Position numbers and translations under genes: made by a program
Shown: one piece after another, positions 8,521 through 11,778 of the stretch
Position numbering within the stretch: position 1 is the first letter of the stretch
Layout: every line of letters begins with the position of its first letter
NCBI GenBank assembly: GCA_028565635.1
Contig: JAOXYB010050403.1
Coordinates: 1-11,778 of the forward strand
DNA: 11,778 bases
Origin: Phoronis ovalis
Taxonomy: Eukaryota; Phoronida; Phoronidae
Reading direction: 5' to 3'
Notes under the pieces: model-generated
Told to the model about the DNA's origin: nothing
The model's input: only the letters and a program-made list of their open reading frames with translations
The model's database searches: none

Positions 8521-9320
8521 TACATAAATTTCGTTTTCTGTGCTGTCCCACAAAAAGTAAATCACGTTGCAAGGCACATGCATGTTACTACAGCTCACTA
8601 TTAATGATTAAATTATTCACATTTCTTTATATACATGTTTGGATCTTTGTTAGAATAAGCATCAAAGGGAATGTGTATTAATTTTTTTGCAAAAAAGTTT
8701 GGTTTTTATGGTGATTTGTTACAAATATATTCATGTGTCGAATTTCAAGCAGTAGATGATGACAACTTGACTGATCTGTGACAGTTTCCTAAAGAACCTG
8801 TTTCTGTTTCATGGTTTCAGAATTTTATGTACCATTACGTCCATACTTATTACGGGCTATTTATAATAGCGTAATGGTTAGGATAACACATATTTGTTTT
8901 TCTTTCTTGACAAAGAATGCTTCCCATCAATGCTTTCCGAAAATAAAGCGTGCCTCGTCATGTTACCTACAATGCATCTTTAGAAATGCGACTATAAATA
9001 TATTATTCAACATATTGTAAAAAAGCGATATGTCTATGTACATTTAGAATAGAAAGCCATTAATGTAAAGTAGAGCAATTTTAACTTAAACAACTCTAAT
9101 GGCTGGTTTGCTTAGATACACTGGTGCTATATGAAGCCACATTATAAACAGGTGGAAGGGAGCTGCACACCTAATTAGTCATAGGCAGGTCTTTGTAACT
9201 AAGAAGCTTAAATGGTTGGTATTGGTCATTTAATGCTGAAAGTTGGTGCACAGGTGTAGTCCTGTGTATGCTGTTTTTTTGACACTGATTTAGCAGGGCA
9301 AGTTTTCTGTTGGTTTACAG

Positions 9321-9508
9321 TCCAGATATTGAACTGAATTTCGGGGTTCGGGTTTATAATTATAAATAGTCCAGATATTGAACTGAATTTCGAAGTACGA
9401 ATTTGTAATTGTAGTCCAGATATTGAACTGAATTTTAAGTAAGAGTTTGTAACTGTAGTCCAGATATTGAACTGAATTTCAGGTTCAGGTTTATAATGAA
9501 CTGAATTT
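9321..9508. repeat. Tandem repeat, unit about 45 bp, four copies plus a partial
   Basis: Copies begin at 9321, 9370, 9415 and 9459 with TCCAGATATTGAACTGAATT, giving periods of 49, 45 and 44. A partial fifth copy (gaactgaattt) sits at 9498-9508. The 20-bp core is invariant, while the other half (a TTYG(T/G)RRTT-like tract) varies in sequence and length. The minus strand is open across it, but the unequal periods shift the frame between copies, so the open frame is a repeat artefact and not a protein repeat. Confidence 0.85.
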
Positions 9509-11540
9509 GACTTCATGTTCTGTCAAAAACTGCAAGTATAAGTCATGTCTCTGTGGTTAAAATATACATAAATGTTACATTACAGCTAGGCTATATATGA
9601 AAATCTAACATACATGTGTAATATGCCACACAACAGGTGCTTCGTGACATTTTCACTCCACTCTATGAGTTTGTTTTTTTGAGACAGTGGTCCTTCCAAC
9701 ATTTGTGCAAAGGTTTAGGTAAATTCCTCCTTTGTTATTGTTCAACCTTTGTGCAGAGAGAGAGAGAGATATTAGAAAGTTAAGTGTATATATAATTACA
9801 CCATGTTTGAGCAGTGATTGGAGTTTGCATGACAGATGTCTTTGACCTGTTTTACCACCTGCTGTAATGTTAGTCACCCTGGTGTTCAGAAATTGCACTT
9901 TGCTTGCATTTTTGGCAATAAATAAATGTCCTCAATACTGCTCATCTATAAATTGGAAAGTTAAGGTAACTCATGAAAATACTGGGTTGCAATTTTAGGC
10001 TACTGTTGTTTATTCAAAGACCTAAAATACTTGCCCAAGGAACAAAAAATATTGAGCTCAACAATGGGCTTATAAATACTTATACACATTCTGAGTGCAC
10101 AATCCATGTGCTAATTGTTAAACATTTTTAAACACTTATTTTGGGGCATAAGCAAAAAATACCATTGGTCCTGGAATGTTGTATATATACACAATGTCTT
10201 GTAGAAAAAACTGTTACCTTTTAGTTTCTAGCATTCTTTCCCTGTTATCCAATTTGCTGGGAGTTATTTTTAGCATTTACTCACTGGTGTAATTGTGTAA
10301 ATAGTGCTCCCTTTACTGTTGGCCTTTGGCCTTCAGATTTTGAAGAAATTTACTATGCCATGCACGCACTACCAACTGTCCAATTTGAGTTCAGTTAATG
10401 TAGTACAGATTGTATAGACTTAACTTTACAAAAGTTCTAGATGAAGTGTCAGATGTGGCTGAAAGAGTCATTATCGTAAGGGGTACTACATAAATGTATC
10501 CGGGGTACATGAACGTGTAGACATGTACCTGAGATTAATCACTTTCCATAGCAGTACCTGATTCCAGACTGCACGTAGACCCGCTACCCATTAATATCAG
10601 TTTTCGACCACGTAAGACTTGCAGCTCCGTGGCAAAGAACAACGACTGATTTTATTGTTACATGTCCTCAAATATTCATGCGTGATAACGCAAACCCATA
10701 TTCTGCACAAAAATAAAATAATTGAATATCCGAATAGAATTAATAGAATCTTTTTAAAAATATTTTTCATTTGAAATAATTTAGTTAATTTAAACATACT
10801 TTGTACTGAAAAATGTTAAGTCTTGACATTGTTGTTTTTATAACTGTATTTCTTATTCAGTAAAAAATATGTATAATTCAAATTCACGGTACACTGTATA
10901 AGACATGTGGCCTCCGGGAATCTGAATAATAATTTTAAAATGCCTTAGTCATATGACACTTAAGTGAATGGAGCAGAGTATGTGTAATTTTGCGAGCATT
11001 TTTTGTATTTATTTAAAGGAAATAATTGCTTCCCAGACCATACATAAATCGTTTAGCTAGGAAGTTATTTATCGAACTGCTTAATTCTTTTGTGCATGTG
11101 ATACAATCAGTGAAAAACTGAGAAACGTTGGTGAAAATCATGGGGTCAAATAAATTCGGGCATATATAGCAATAAGCCAGGTACGGTTATAGCATTAGCC
11201 TACTGTAAGTAAGAGATATATACGTCTTGAACATTTTGTACCCTGGATATTTTATGCAGTACCACTTACGACAACGACTCTTTTCAGCGTAAATGTGCCA
11301 GCATTAGAGTTGATGTGTTTGCACTAATTTTAGCCCAGTGAAAGTGCTGGTTATTACTAGAGTACACAATTCTATATAGCATGTACTTTTAACATGGCGA
11401 GAACCGTTAACATACTGTAACTTGCAAAAAATGTTGATGTTTTCTTTTTTTGTGAATTCTGCTTGGCCATATTCTTTGGAATAAATTTACAAAATAAATT
11501 CTCACTTTTCTTGTTGATTTTTAATGAAAAAATACCTTTT
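9509..11540. other. Non-coding, intron-like sequence
   Basis: AT-rich with no exon that I can support. It contains a short GA microsatellite (about 9754-9769), a TGGAATGT octamer at 10172-10179, an 8-bp-stem hairpin (10504-10511 with 10522-10529) and a YY1-like AACATGGCGA at 11391-11400. Confidence 0.55.
9754..9769. repeat. GA dinucleotide microsatellite
   Basis: A short run of about seven GA units within otherwise unremarkable sequence. Confidence 0.7.
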
Positions 11541-11778
11541 CCTGAAGACCGGTGAAAAATCCGACTTTGCTAGAAATCACATGACATTTTCGCCCCCCTT
11601 CCATATACGTCATTTGACCTAGATCAACATCACAGGTCCTGGGAAAATGGCTACTCGAAAGAAGCGTGATGTAAAGCCCAGTAGAAAGTCGCCGAAAGTT
11701 ACCTGTCCGCGACTTCTAAAGCATTTTTAAAGCTCTCGAACAAAGGTTCCTTTTACAATCAACCGGAGAGTTGGTTTA
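11541..11778 (+). promoter_or_regulatory. CpG-containing segment, possible promoter or exon start
   Basis: Composition changes here: about twelve CpG dinucleotides fall in 238 bases, against few elsewhere. Motifs include TCACATGA (about 11577-11584), a CRE half-site TACGTCA near 11607 and a nuclear-receptor-like TTTGACCT. An ATG in good context (GGGAAAATGG) at 11647 opens 27 codons, ending at 11728-11730, with 10 Lys/Arg residues (MATRKKRDVKPSRKSPK...). A weak donor-like GTAAAG lies at 11671. This could be the start of another gene, an alternative LATS promoter, or a chance island. Confidence 0.3.
11647..11730 (+). CDS. Small basic open frame, hypothetical
   Basis: A 27-codon frame with a favourable start context and 10 of 27 residues Lys or Arg, in the CpG-richer right end of the window. 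I recognise no family. It may be the first few codons of a spliced gene whose exon ends before the stop, an upstream ORF in a 5' leader, or noise. The basic run RKKR is nuclear-localisation-like but too short to weigh heavily. Confidence 0.2.
   Translation: MATRKKRDVKPSRKSPKVTCPRLLKHF

Larger units (their letters stand above)
4398..9320. other. LATS intron (left part), no exon seen
   Basis: This is uniformly AT-rich, with stops dense in all frames. I looked for the next LATS exon, expected to begin near DMVxQAL and continue with a NRSIEAAIEF-type stretch, and did not find it on the + strand. Structures found are the inverted repeat at 5710-5799, a weaker 11-bp inverted repeat (6101-6111 with 6170-6180) and the nested hairpins at 8407-8520. 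Confidence 0.6.

Noticed and set aside
9226-9516. Minus-strand frame with repeated EIQFNIWT-like text
   Set aside because: It comes from the 45-bp tandem repeat. Unequal periods change the reading frame between copies, so no protein repeat is maintained.
10504-10529. GGTACATG / CATGTACC hairpin with a 10-base loop
   Set aside because: An 8-bp stem alone is expected several times in a window this size; nothing around it suggests a function.

Overview
The window is animal nuclear DNA: AT-rich and almost free of long open frames, with GT/AG splice signals, dispersed terminal-inverted-repeat elements, short diverged tandem repeats and one clear protein-coding exon. It does not look bacterial or viral. 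The repeat type and the protein are compatible with a marine invertebrate, perhaps a mollusc or another lophotrochozoan, but I cannot fix the phylum from sequence alone.

The one confident gene is on the + strand. An exon with its ATG at 3990 and a good splice donor after 4391 (GAG|GTAAGA, phase 0) encodes 134 residues. These match the N-terminus of the Hippo-pathway kinase LATS/Warts: the RQMLQxIRxSL block, the HxKALxxIRxxL block, and the first helix and loop of the UBA domain (LEHLVALGYDE), cut by the intron exactly after GYDE. The rest of the UBA domain, the PPxY/linker region and the kinase domain are not in the window. Intron sequence therefore probably runs from 4392 to the right edge.

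Layout: 1-74 is the right end of a transposon-like repeat. 75-1420 is AT-rich non-coding DNA with a small hairpin and a two-copy tandem repeat. 1421-1796 is a possible promoter or non-coding first exon of the LATS gene, with a TEAD octamer, an inverted CCAAT box, a full CRE and a strong splice donor at 1797. 2628-3037 is a complete MITE-like element with matched inverted ends and an exact 8-bp target duplication, followed at about 3046-3356 by an older, decayed relative. 3787-3989 is a possible 5' leader rich in upstream ATGs. 4392-11540 is intron-like DNA holding a TA-bounded inverted repeat (5710-5799), a nested hairpin cluster (8407-8520) and a tandem repeat of about 45 bp (9321-9508). 11541-11778 is compositionally different (CpG-containing) and may hold a promoter or an exon start.

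I found no new multi-gene system. The most useful leads are the gene's control region (TEAD octamers, alternative leaders), the internal duplication in the LATS N-terminus, and the well-delimited transposable element.
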